From Apoderus coryli (lineage: Eukaryota; Arthropoda; Insecta; Coleoptera; Attelabidae): a stretch of DNA of 64,000 bases. The translations under genes and the position numbers were made by a program. Below are positions 24,191 to 42,400 of the stretch, piece by piece. Where the stretch lies: assembly GCA_911728435.2 (NCBI GenBank), contig OU452206.1, forward strand, positions 20,038,821-20,102,820. The letters run 5' to 3'. How positions within the stretch are numbered: position 1 is the first letter of the stretch; each line of letters starts with the position of its first letter. The notes beneath the pieces are model-generated. The model made no database searches and was not told the origin of the DNA. It was given only the letters and a program-made list of their open reading frames with translations.

Positions 24191-24737
24191 AATGTGTGAT
24201 TGTTAAACAATAACTTACGTTAAGTATTTTTTTATGTTAAATATTTTATAATAGATTTAAGTATTCGTATAAAATTTGATTTGTGGTAAAAAATTGTAAA
24301 TTCGTGTTTCATTTATTGGGCGCTTCTGTCGTGTGTCATAATTTTAAGTAGCTTGTCTTATAAAGACCATTGATAGCTTACAGAAGATTTAGATGCCCAA
24401 AGTGACAATCTTTTAGCAGCTATTGCTACTAACCAAAAAAGAAAAACCAATATACTGGTTATCTAATCATATAGAATTTACATTTTTTAAACCAATTAAG
24501 TGACAGAATTTACAAATTATTTACAAAAGGACAGAACTAAATTTTATCATTAGCAAAGATTGATGTACATTAATTTTTGTCAATGGTATCCACTTTCCAT
24601 AAACATGTAATTTTCTCACTTTCTATGAAATGTTCCAGTCTTACAGAAAATAACGAATTCTTCAATTATTAGAAAACTATAAATGCTATATTCACGTTAT
24701 AAGTTATAATAAAAAAAAACATGTAAGAGGAGGTAAA
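24191..24737. other. Cbp20 3' flank
   Basis: AT-rich 3' UTR and flank. No canonical AATAAA was found close to the stop. The final 8 bp (GAGGTAAA) are the left target duplication of the MITE that follows. Confidence 0.4.
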
Positions 24738-25123
24738 CAGTGTTGCCAACTAATTGGTTGCCCATATTACCAGATTGTAAAAGCCAAATTACCAGATTAT
24801 TACTAGATCTCATTCTCTTTGTACTTTGAAGATCTTTTGTGTTTTGTATGCAGAACAAAAAAAGCGCTCATTATGCAATAATAAATAAAGACATCAATAG
24901 CTAGGGATTGGGCAATACGGCAACACGAATCGAGCAGCAGGGTTCGAGACTATGTTCGCCGAGTCCTTTTAGAATGAATATAAAAAATTTGGGTCACATC
25001 GGATTGCTAATACTATGTTATCAGAATTAAGCGATTAGTCTTCATTACCAGAAATATTACTATTACTAAAATCGTGGTGGAATTACTAGATCTGGTAACG
25101 AAATTACCAAGTTGGCAACAGTG
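24738..25123. mobile_element. 386-bp hAT-like MITE
   Basis: The ends CAGTGTTGCCAACT and the reverse complement of AGTTGGCAACAGTG form a 12-14 bp TIR. Flanking 8-bp sequences GAGGTAAA (24730-24737) and TAGGTAAA (25124-25131) match 7 of 8, as expected for an aged hAT target duplication. ACCAGAT motifs are repeated near both ends. There is no coding capacity. Confidence 0.75.
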
Positions 25124-25131
25124 TAGGTAAA

Positions 25132-25613
25132 GATGTAGCGCAAAAATCGGTCGGAGCATGTTCGTAAAAACATGAAATATATCGCCGGGCTATTATAGAT
25201 ATATACTATAGCATCCATGCGTGGTGGCTTGCACTTTTTAAAGCCAAGCGATATTTGTGTAATATGTAAGGTATATAAATATTATATTATCGCTTACCGT
25301 CCGTTGAGGGCTTTAGAAATACCAAAGATTAATGTACACAATCTTTGGCAATACTTACCTATCTCTGAATAAATAAATAAAACCACATAAGTTAATATTA
25401 AATTTGTAATATATCTTTTTCCGAAATAAAATTTACTCCAAATCATTTATATTTAACAAAATTTCTAAAAATAAGTGTGATATTTCAATTGTTACATAGA
25501 AACAGAATATGTCGATAAAATGGGAGAGTAAATCTGAGAATATATCAGAAGAATAACTCATCAATCGACGATTTGAAACCAGAAACATTTATTTTCATTA
25601 ATATATTTTGTCT
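25132..25613. other. Intergenic between Cbp20 and HP1
   Basis: No gene is seen. Convergent 3' ends of Cbp20 and the HP1 gene face this interval. Confidence 0.4.
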
Positions 25614-25619
25614 TTTATT
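25614..25619 (-). terminator. Poly(A) signal candidate of HP1
   Basis: AATAAA on the minus strand lies about 170 nt past the HP1 stop codon. Confidence 0.45.
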
Positions 25620-25788
25620 TTAAAAACTAAATTACAAAAAAAATAAAACACTACGAAAGGAAACAATCGCTAAACACAATAAAAAAAAGAGAGAAATTAT
25701 TAAAAATACATACGTCATTTAGCAATTATTTTCTTCACATTCCAATCAACAAAAAGATCAATAATAAACTTAAACACTAATAAACTAT

Positions 25789-30763
<4,975 letters not shown>

Positions 30764-33476
30764 TTTGTGTATTTTTGTCTGAAATTTACGATTGAAATTG
30801 ATAAAAAGCTATTTTTTTATATAAAATATATGGGTGACGCCATGCAATAATGTACGCAAATACCGCTAAAAATTCGAATGTGCTGTTATGGAAGTTTTAG
30901 TTTTAAATATCTATCATTGAAATACTACTAATAATTAAATAATATTTTTTGTAAATTGTTGAAAGCTACCTTTTAAAACTACTTAAACTAAAATATTAAA
31001 TATCTATAACAATTCACACTATGGCAAATATCCACTATTCTCAAACAGCATCAACAAAAATGGCGACTGGCTGTTGTTGGCGGTATTATTAAATGTCAAA
31101 CCGTTAGAACTAGTGTTTTGTACTACCAACATAAATCCTAAAGTGCCAAAAGGAGCAGATAAATCAACAACTACTCCAATGTTGCCGTTTTACTATACTA
31201 AATTCTCTTTGCTTTTTGGAATATCGAGTAGATAATATATATTATAATATTCATAAAATAAAAAGAAATATTTATTATCAAAATATTTGGATTGGTGAAA
31301 GTCAAGATCCGTAAAGTACTGGTGAAAGTTAGTTAGAAACAGATGATCTCACATCAGCTCAGATAAACTGCGATGTAGAAAGATAACGTCTAATGTCAAC
31401 ATTTATAGGTTACTTATCACTTATTTATTATAAGCTTAGACAAGAAAAGAGAGAATCTAAGATTATAAGCTCTCTTTCCTAGTCAAAGATTATAAGTATT
31501 TATCTATGTCCATGGTACATAAAACATGCCATACATAGATTCACTCTTCTCAATAATTATGCCATTATAAAGTGATATATTATGGGAGTTTCTGGTAAAA
31601 CAAAATAGAGAGGTAAAATTTATAAATATATATATATATATATTCCCGATATATATCATTTAAGATATAGTATATCAATATATTTCTTCCGATATTTTGG
31701 GCGTATCGATATAAGCATTACGATATTTTTTGATATATCGATTTTTCTATAAATTGAATCCCTACTAATGTCAGTATCAAAAAGGGGAAAAATATAGGGT
31801 GGGGATTTCGCCTCTTTGCTCTAGACACACGGAGTAATAAATAACCAGAGGAGACAGGAAAGGCGTGCGTAAGTCAAAAGAAATCTGAAGTTTCATTATA
31901 AAATACGTTTTGTAAATTTTCGATAATATTTATTGGAAAAGGCTAGGTATAGATAATACAATTTTTATTTTTGATATTAGTTATTTAGTACATATAATAT
32001 TAATTATAAAATTAATAACTAATCACAATAAATATACCTATTAACATTTCATTGAAACAAAGAGGAAAAGTAAGAGTGTGCATCAGTTAATTATTTCTTT
32101 TACAAAATTTTAGCGTAACTATTCAATGTTTGAATAATTATTGAATTTCATACCTAATTTTAGTTTATCGGTTATCCTTTAATATCAAGTTGACAAATTT
32201 TGCATAATAAAACTTTTTTAACAGTTAATAAACTCTGTGATTGATTATTTAAGTTAAATATTACATTCTCTATAATATGTATATCAATTTGTCAACTGGC
32301 TGTATTGTATTCAGACTTTATTAGGAGTCATATTTAATATAAATTTTCAATTATAGGATTATAAGTCCGTTATGTATTTCATTATTATTTAGTATCGTAT
32401 ATATTAGAAAATAATAGTCTATTTGTGCAATATGTACCAATATATTATCTATATGATGATTAAGCAATAAAGTTATCTACTAATTTTTACTTAAATTCAT
32501 CTACTGTTTTAACACAATAATTTTAAGAATAATAATTTGTCTATAATCTAATAAAGTAGGTTTGATATTATTGTGAAAAACTACTTTTTACTAGACAATG
32601 ACACTAATAGACTATTATAAGTTTGTTTCCACTAGTGAACTATATATATGTAACTATATAGCTCACTGGTTCCACAGGAAATCTAGTCCATTACTGTCAC
32701 AATCCCAGCCGCTAAGGACATTTTGTAACTAAAATCAACTGAATTATATTATTCTGGTATTTATAAAAGTACGTCCAAACGAAATTTCTCTTAATTCAAG
32801 TTAGTTGTGGCAGGCTTTGGTTTTCCTTTTAATAAAGTACAGTGTTGTCAAATTATTAATCATTCTTACATCTTGTTGAATACTATTTACAGGATGACCC
32901 AATATCTGGTCATCCATAAGATCTGTGCACTTGGACGTTCGTTCACAAAATTGAAGTCATCTACTTACTTATATTTTCTCATATTATGGTTTATTATTTT
33001 ACTACTTTTATTCTATCATATATTACTTCATTGACATTAAATATCACCCATATCGTTTAAATCTTACATTATATGAAATATTCTGTCAAAATCAAACAAT
33101 CTAAATATCATTAATGTTTAATTCTTATTTTAAGATGTTTCTATCGTTGCATATTATTTATGTTGTTTATATTTTTATTATTATTTATGGGTTATAAAAT
33201 TTAAACAAATAACAGGAAACATCAGCTGTTCGATCCGTTTTCGTATTAATATAGGAATTAATTGAAATCGTTACTTGTTTTTACCTAATTAGCCTCCACT
33301 ACAAGATACTTACTTAAGCCTACATTTTAAATGTATCAACTTATCATAAATTATACAAACATCATCAATAATTATTATAAACGATGCTATTCTCATAAAA
33401 TTTCGGAAAACGTTTCCAACAACCGAAATAATACATACTAATAACATTTAAAACCAATAATCAGTAAAAAAACCTT
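30764..33476. other. HP1 promoter side and AT-rich intergenic DNA
   Basis: The part near 30764-31100 should contain the HP1 promoter and 5' UTR. The rest is AT-rich with a short TA microsatellite near 31626-31645 and no recognised gene. Minus-strand AATAAA candidates for the lectin gene lie near 33174-33179. An open frame at 32807-33034 has no signature. Confidence 0.4.
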
Positions 33477-36400
33477 TTATCCCAACATTCTGCTAAAGAA
33501 ATACGGATAGAAGTTCTTCCTCTGCGTTTTGCCAGACAATTGTCTCCGACGATTTGGCTTTTTCGGTTCCTCTGAATTAAATATATTCACTGTAGAGGAG
33601 GAGTTTGAACCGTTATTATTATTTATATCTTCATCAATATCGTCGTTAAACATGTTAGAAGAAGAATTATTGAGTATTTCCGAAACATTTGCGACCAGGT
33701 CAGTTTCGTTATTATTAATTAATTCTGGTAAAACATTTTGATTTAGTACATCAATTTTCGGATCAATAAGTGATAGATTACGTTTAGTACCGTCAAAAAA
33801 CGATTCTAAATTTTGCATTGAAGATACACTGCTGTCGTCGTTTTCCGTTAAATTTGCATCGCGTTGGATTGTTACATCAAAAACTACGTCTTTCTCTTTG
33901 TTCAATTGATTATGATCCATCGCATGAACTACTAAATCATCTGAATCATCATCGTTGATCTGCTCTTTATTAGTATCGTAATCCGGATTCATGGATAGCG
34001 GTAGTTCCTTACGAAATGTTCGATTGAGTCGCTCATTGCTTACATTTTGACTTGGCAACATTACAAATTCTTTATTTTCTGTAACTATAGTATGTTCTGT
34101 TGTTCCCATATTTTGTACTTGTCTTATTGTTGTTGTTGTTGTTTTATTCTCTTTATTTATATTGAATTTTGTATATTTTCTTGTTGGAGTTATATAAATT
34201 TTCTTGGTTGGTTTTTTTGTTAATTTCTCATCGGTCGGAATTCGTTTTGTTGTTGTTAAATCGTTTGTAGTTGTTGAGGATTGGTTTGGTGTTGTGGTTG
34301 GGTTTGCGTTTTTCATTTTCTGTTGATGAGGTATTGATTTATTCGTGGTTAAATTTGTTTCGGATGAGATTGTGTCATTCAGTTCGATGATATCGAACAT
34401 GGTACCTGAAAAGAATAATAACAATAATTAATATTATATTAAAGGATCGTAAAAAAATGTTCTATCTAAAGATTTTAATTGCACCGAAAAAGATATTTTG
34501 GCGAAAATATTTTTAGCTCTCCATATCATATATATAATATATAATGGAGACTATTAGTTTCATGAAAAATTTTTTTTTTTAATTTCACCGGAAATACTTG
34601 TTTTTGGTCATTTTATACATAAATAAGTAGTTTTAAAAAAATGTCTGTCTGTCTGTCTGTCTGTATGCAGAAAACGCAAAAACCGCTTAACAGATTTTAA
34701 CCAAATTTGGTACAAAAATACTATTGGACATGGCAAGGAGCTGATTAGATTTTGGGAAACATTGAGCGTAGGCAAAGGGTTTAAAAGAGGATTCAAAAAT
34801 AAAAAAAATTCATAGTTCTTAAACTTATCCGAAATACTGCATAATTTTTTACGCATTTAATTGAATATAAACTAAAATATTGAACATAAAATATTAGACC
34901 ACATTGGCGTTCGAAAATAGTGTAAAATGGGGTAAAAAAGATTTAAAAAAAACGTATTTCTTAAAAATAGCAGAAATATTAACTAGTTATTTATAGTTTT
35001 GATAGAATATAACCTATAAAATGTGTCATAAATAACTTACTTTCATAGGCGTTCGTAAATAGTGGAAAAGGGGTTAAAACATAAAAAATATATATTTCCT
35101 AAACTTATTCGAAATATGGAATAATTTTTCATAGTTGTGATACAATATAAGCTAAAAAATATTCCATAAAAGAATTGGTTCACACAGGCGTTCGAAAATA
35201 GTTTAAAAAAAGGGTCAAAAACGAAAAAAAAAAACGTTTCCCAAATATACCAGAAAAATTGGCTAATTATATATAGCTTTGAAATAAGATAACCTACAAA
35301 ATGCAACATAAATTTTTTATTTACATAGGCGTTCGTAAATAGTAGAAATTAGGGTAAAATAAAAAAAATTATTAAAATGTAAATTTTTTTATATTTAACT
35401 AGTTGAATTGGGGTTAAAAATACACAACAAAAATTAATATACCATAGGCGTCCGTGAAAATTCTATAAAAGGGTCAGAAAAAATTTGTATCCGTGATAAC
35501 TCAAAAACCACTTAACGGATTTTTTGTACGACCGACCTTTTTTGATTGTTTACCGTGTCTGTCTTTATGACAGTAAGTGACATTTACTGGCTGACAACCC
35601 AAACACGACGGTAAGTAATTCACTTACCGTTCAGAGAACGGTAAGTAAATTCACGACGGTACATCATTGCGCATTTATGCTGACGTCATTATTTTGATTT
35701 TTAAAATTGTATATTAAATGGCATTAGGTATGAACTTTTATAAGCATTTTCATACCGTTCTCTGGAATTATAGCGGCTATTTCAACATTCCATGCTTCAT
35801 CAAGATATTCACATTCAAAGTCACTCATTTTCAATAATAATACTTATTTAAATAAGTTCTGACAAATACATGACATAAAAAATACGATAACAATCATATC
35901 AATAACAATTAGTTCCATGGCAACGTTCATCTGCAACTTTGTAGAGGGTATTCAGCTAGCCTGAATTTGTATTTCATTGAAAATAATAATTATTAAAAAT
36001 AATAAAATTGCAATTTCAGCTATTTCGATCGTACAAAAAATAGTATAAGCATCTCAAACAGTAAGTAGTTTACCGATCTCCTCCAATTTTGGCGACTTCG
36101 CTTCGCTCAGTCGCCAAACATTGTCGTCGATCGGTAAACTAAACTTACTGTTCTCAATACTTAATATACTATTAACCATATTTGGTACGAAAATACTACA
36201 GGATATTTATAGGTGGTGATTAACATTGAGCGTAGGCAAGGGGAATAAAAGAGGGTTCAAAAATTAAAAAAAATCATGGTTCTTAAACTTATCCGAAATA
36301 CTGCATAATTTTTTACGCGTTTAATTTAATATAACCTAAAATATTGAACATAAAATAGTAGACCCCATTGACGTTCGAAAATAGTGTAAAATGGGGTAAA

Positions 36401-39400
36401 AATGTTAGAAAAAAACGTACTTCTAAAAAATAGCAGAAATATTGACTAGTTATTTATAGCTTTGATAGAATATAACATATAAAATGTGTTAGAAATAACT
36501 TGTTTTCATAGACGTTCGTAAATAGTGTAAAAGGGGTCGAAATCAAAAATATACACTTCCTAAGCTTATTCGAAATACGGAATGATTTTTCATAGTTATT
36601 AGATAAATGACAAAAAGGTCATAAAATTATTAGTTTACACTTAAATATGGAGAGCTATTCGTGCTTCGAGGGCAACAGTTTATTTATAATAAATCAAAGA
36701 TTAGTAAAGAATTTTTTGTTTATTTGGAGTTTTTGTTTTATTTTTTATAATTTGTTAAACAAAATTATCAACTAAAAGAGAAAAATGAGATATTTTTAAA
36801 TTCCTTTTGTTCCTATTTGTTTATTTTACTCTATTCTCCTCCAATTATTGGCACAGTGGGCAAATTTTAAGTTCAAATTGCACCTTGCACATTATTCCCA
36901 TATTGCGTTCTGTTACATCGCGTGCTTGTTCCAAATCCCAAGGGAGGTAATTTATTGTTTGTTTTGTTTATTCATGATTTCAAGATATTAGAACTGTAAC
37001 TTAGGATTGCAATGAACTACAAACTGTTCTCAATTCTGCGTTTGTAAGGTTGCTATTTAAGTAAATAAATAAATGATAAAAACCGGCTTGAAGTATACAC
37101 TGTACCTATATCGTTTAAAAACAATATAAATAGTCGGAAATGATAATTTCCCGCTAATATCCCCATACTAATTATATGATTTACAAACCGTTCTCGATAA
37201 TGCTGAATAGTTGTCCCTGACTGATGGCGTTCGGATATTCTTCCTGTTTGGTAGACTCGTCGTCGCCGCCGCCGCCTCCGCCGCTTCCAGCTAAATCAAC
37301 GACGCCGAGTGTCTCCATGGTTATTTGTTCCTCGTCGCTATTATCATTATTGTTTGATGTAAATGATGTCACCCTGGATGCTACTGCAAATATCGAAATG
37401 GTATGAATGATGTATACAGGGTGACATAGAAAAAAGTACATTGCATACTGCCACACAATAGAGGACACTAAAATAAGAAAAAAAACTTCCCATGAATACG
37501 GGTCCGCAAGGCCTTCGGTTAAAAGATACGGGGTGTTGAATTTTAATTTTTTTTTTTTTTGGTTTTTATGAATATCTTTTGCCAGAGACGCAAGAAATGG
37601 ATAAAATGTGGTATACAGGGGTTTTTTATCACGCTAAATTCAAATATGATCTTAGTTTTGTGATTACTGATAGAGGGCGCCACATACAATGTTCCATCCT
37701 TATTGAATCGGTCGTAATTTTTTTGTTATACACTGTATGTCATTTTCGACTGAAAAAAATTGTTATCCCTTCTTTTATACTTAAAAAAGGTATACCTTGT
37801 CCAAGTCGCTAGAAGCAATGGTACAAATGCATCTGAAAGCCGACAATGCACGCAAATTATTCAAAAAATACCAAAGTAACCTTTGCAAAAACAATGATAA
37901 ATAAAAATTAAATAATGTGTCATAATGACACTTGTCAAACTAATGTAATAATTGTTAAAGGTATAAAAAGTTACGACCGATTCAATAGGGATGGAACCCT
38001 GTATGTAGCGCCCTCTATCAGTAATCACAAACCTAAGATCATATTTGAATTTAGCATGATAAAAAACCCCTGTATACCACATTTTATCCATTTCTTGCGT
38101 GTCTGGCTAAACATATTCAAAAAACTAAAAAATTAAAATTCAACACCCCGTAACTTTTAACCGAAGGCCTTGCGGACCCGTGTTCATGGGAACTTTTAAT
38201 CTTATTTTAGTGGCCTCTATTGTGTGGCACTATGCAATGTACCCTGTATATACGGGAATATTTTTACATTTATTACGAAAACCACCCAAATTTTGTTGTT
38301 TTCAATATTCTTAAAACAAATTTCGTGAGTGACATATTAAATACTATAAAGGAATCTTTTTATAAAATTAAATAAACAATTATTCACGTTGTTGACACTG
38401 TGGTGAAGCACAGCATTTTCGGATCAAGTCAAATGAAATAGACAGATTCGAGGTGGGTAAGCTAAATACAATATATCAAGTCAACTCAATCACTATTTAA
38501 AACTAGAATGGGAAAATATGCAATCAGGACTAAAGCGACGACTGAAGACGTCACATCGGTCCTATTTGAGGACTCCTAGTAGATATAGGTTGTTACGGAA
38601 CCTCAAGTCGGCTGCATTTTGATGTCAGTGAGTAAGGTCTTCCAGATAATCCAATGGGGTCCCATAACCAAAACTTTTCATGTACCTCCAAACAAAAAAG
38701 TAAAGAGGCGTGATATCAGGAGAGCGAGAGGCCACGCGATAGGACCACCTCTCCCAATCCATGTGCCATTATAATTTTGGTGAAGCCAGCCTCTAGCCAA
38801 CATCGAATAATGTTCTATGCGGACATCTAGCTATTTGAAAAGAAATAGTTAATTCCCAATAGCTAGCTAGTCATTTTCAGTTACAAATCCTAAAAATGTT
38901 AGTCAATCAATCCTGTCTCGCCAAACAATAGGCCCCAAAACAAAATCTCTTACCTTACGCCTGGAGATTAACGAAAAATTCATTGTGTTCCGCAGTCTGA
39001 CAATGTGAGATTTTTCCAGGAACACGAAGATTTAATATTTGCATTTATGGAATTTTCCACCTTTCGATAAAAATGTGGGCCGAAGAAATCATCTATCATT
39101 GAAAATTGGCAAGATAAGAAGATGTCTATAGAGTAATTGAGCATACTGCGGACAACACCTAATATTGTTTGATTCTAAAGTTTATGTAGATCCTCCTTCC
39201 TAAGGGAGTTGATGTTCTTAAATTATTTTTAAATCTTTGTAGCATTGACTTACTTGCAGCATTTGCTGTGACAGAACTCCCAGCAGTAAAGTAGTGGAGT
39301 TCAGTCGTGCTATCACTGCTTCCATTACTGTCCGCTTTTGTATCAATCCGTTGTTGATGTTTTGTGTTGTCGTTTTGCGTTTCGTCCGTAGGTGTTCCAA

Positions 39401-42400
39401 CAGTGGTGGAAAACATTGAAACTACATCATCAACTTGTGTGGGTAACTTGTTTTCTTGCGATAGTTTCCACGATAAATCAGTTGTCGAGAAAACCTTTTG
39501 AAAGAAAATATAGACAACAACAATTAAACTTTCATTGGAGTTTTTTCTATAAAACTAAGTTTGGTCTCTAAATTATCTGCAGATATAAGTATGTACAGGG
39601 TGGTATCTTGGTTTTTTGGTCTTACTGGACATACTGCCTTATCGGTCTCAATAGTATTAGCAGGAATTGGAATTAAATGTTAGCTGATAAAAAAAAAACA
39701 GAATGTACTATATAATTAACAAATTTAGTTGGTCGCTGTGATCAAAAATTGATTCTTTGTTGAATTGCGTATTCATAAACAAATCAGTCTAGTCGTGTTG
39801 TGAAATTATGATCAAACGTGCGAGTTTTTAGACTGTAAGTTTTCCAAGATATTTGAGAAAAATATTTATAAAGTCACGTTTGTATTGACACTTTAATTCT
39901 TATTGAAAATGACCAACGAACCGGCTGGTGCAAGAATTTGTTTTGGAAAAATATCACAGAAAAGGTAATGACAGCGTTTGCCATGAAATGAAGTCTTACG
40001 GCTAAAATTTGTTGATAGTTCACAAACCTCTTTAAATGTGCTTTTGGTTGCTTCAGGACTTAAGGTATCCTCAGTTTCCCGTCGATGTCTCGTCGGCATC
40101 CCATAATCCACATCGACAGTATTTAATGTCCACAATTTCGTCGTTTTATCACTTGACATAGAATTTTCATTGGTTGATGTCTCATATTCACTCGATACTG
40201 ATGACAATGATACAGTTTTCGTGAATTTATCTTCAAAATCTTCAGTGGATTCGACGCAAGTGAGCTGCTTCAGCATATCTGCTCTATCCTGAAAGCCAAG
40301 AACCGTATTATCTTTTCCAAAATTGTATTTTATGTACCAAAAATTGTGGAATACGCGATTGTACACATAAAGTATTTTTTTTTTGGAAAAAGTAGCCAAT
40401 TACAGTTTTATTTTACATCAAAAACATGTTCAGGGATATCATCCACAATGTAGTATGTTCATTAAAACCAAGTGAATTGAAAACTCCACAATTGTAATAA
40501 GTGCGCAAAATAATGTATGCACAATCATTTGGGAATTGAAATTTGCAACTAAAACGCTCTCCACCGATCGTTTTATCATATCATTATTATTATTGCTATT
40601 GTTGTTGCCATTTTGTTTTGTGGTAGTCGAGTGGCACAAAATATATTAAGCTGGCTGTTAAATACAAATAATAATATGGGAAAATTCAACCACATAATTC
40701 CTGTCGGAATTTCCAATATTATTGACAATGACAGTTTATTATAAAATAACTCGTGTATGACATGGTAATAAACTACATGAGAACATAAATATAACTGTGT
40801 AACTATACATGGATGCTCACAACAACTGTTTACAATTTTTATTATTATTATTAGTTCAGACAGTAAGCGGTGAAACCGATGAGACTGTCGCCCGATTTGT
40901 AAAAGATAAAACTTGGCTCAGTGCATAAAAACACGACGATTCACTATAACGAGTAGTGGACCTTGCAGCTGCCCCGATCTTTAAGCGTAATGTCCAGTCT
41001 GTTCTTAAAACTATTCACTGTTGGCGCTGAAACAACCTCCTCCGACATATCATTCCACGCATATACCACTCTATTTGACAGAACGTTTCTTCGAGCGAGC
41101 TTGGCGTATCTTTCTTTGCACAATTTCTTGCTGTTACCACGTAGGCTCGGATTTCTATTAAGATGAAAGAGATCCAAGTTTATTGTGTAATGTCCGCTAA
41201 GAACCTTATACGTCTGTATCAAGTCGCCACGACGACGCCTTTCTTGAAGCGTTGTTAAGTTCAAAGCTCTTAGCCGATCTTCATATGGCAGGTGGCACAG
41301 CGCTTGTGGAAGCTTGGTAAATCTTCTCTGAACTCTTTCCAAAGCCTCAATAATCCTTAACAATATAAGGAGACCATACACTATTGGCATATTCCAGGCC
41401 CGGCCTGACAAACGACTTGTACAGCTTCAGAACCATGTCATTGGACCTTGATCTAAATGCTTTCTGGATCAAGTACCACAATTTGTTGGCCTCCCTCACT
41501 ACCGCCGAGACATGGATTTCACATTTTAAATCATTGGTAATAATCACGCCGAGATCCTTTTGCTGGAGAGTTGGTCTTAATTCGTGTCCACCAAGAGTGT
41601 AGGACATTTCGGGGTTATTTGGTCCCAAATGGAGGACTGTACATTTATCCAAATTCAAACTCATCAGCCAAGTTGATGACCAAATCATCAGTCTGTCGAG
41701 ATCGGTCTGGAACACCTCAGCACTCTGCAGCGGATCACAAAACAGTTAAGAGTCATCAGCAAAGAAACTTGTATTTGCATTTATATTTACAGTCAGATCG
41801 GATATGTAAAGCAGGAACAACAGCGGGCCCAACATCGAATCCTGAGGCACCCCGCTGTGGACCGGCAGTCTACGCGAAATCGAACCATTCGCCCTAACCT
41901 GGAAACTTCTTCCTCTAAGGAAACCCTCAATCCATCGCAGGAGTTCTCCGCGAGTACCATAATGTTCCAGTTTCAATAGCAGACGAGCGAATGGCACCTT
42001 ATCAAATGCCTTCTCAAAGTCCAGGTACACCACATCAGTAGGCTGACCATCATCGTTCTGTTTGGTCCACAAGTTAAGACATTCCAGCAGATTTGACTCC
42101 ACTGATCTTCCCGGCATAAATCCATGTTGTTGGTTAGGAATAACGTTTGACTGCAGTAAAAAAAAGAGTCATTCGTAATAGTTTTCTCCATGCATTTGCA
42201 CAGGGCACAAGTCTAACTAATTTTCAGCATTGTATTTGTTCCCTTTCTTATAAATTGGTATGACTATTGCATTCGACCACCCATCTGACAGGGTTCCGGT
42301 GTTAAAACAATTCTGCATTGCTCTTGTTAAAGGTTGCAATGTAATTTTTGTTGGTTCGTTTTAGCGATAGCCACAATTATAGATATTATCCAATAGTTTT

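Noticed and set aside
31626..31645. TA dinucleotide run as a possible regulatory or origin element
   Set aside because: Short TA microsatellites are expected in DNA this AT-rich. No supporting structure is present.
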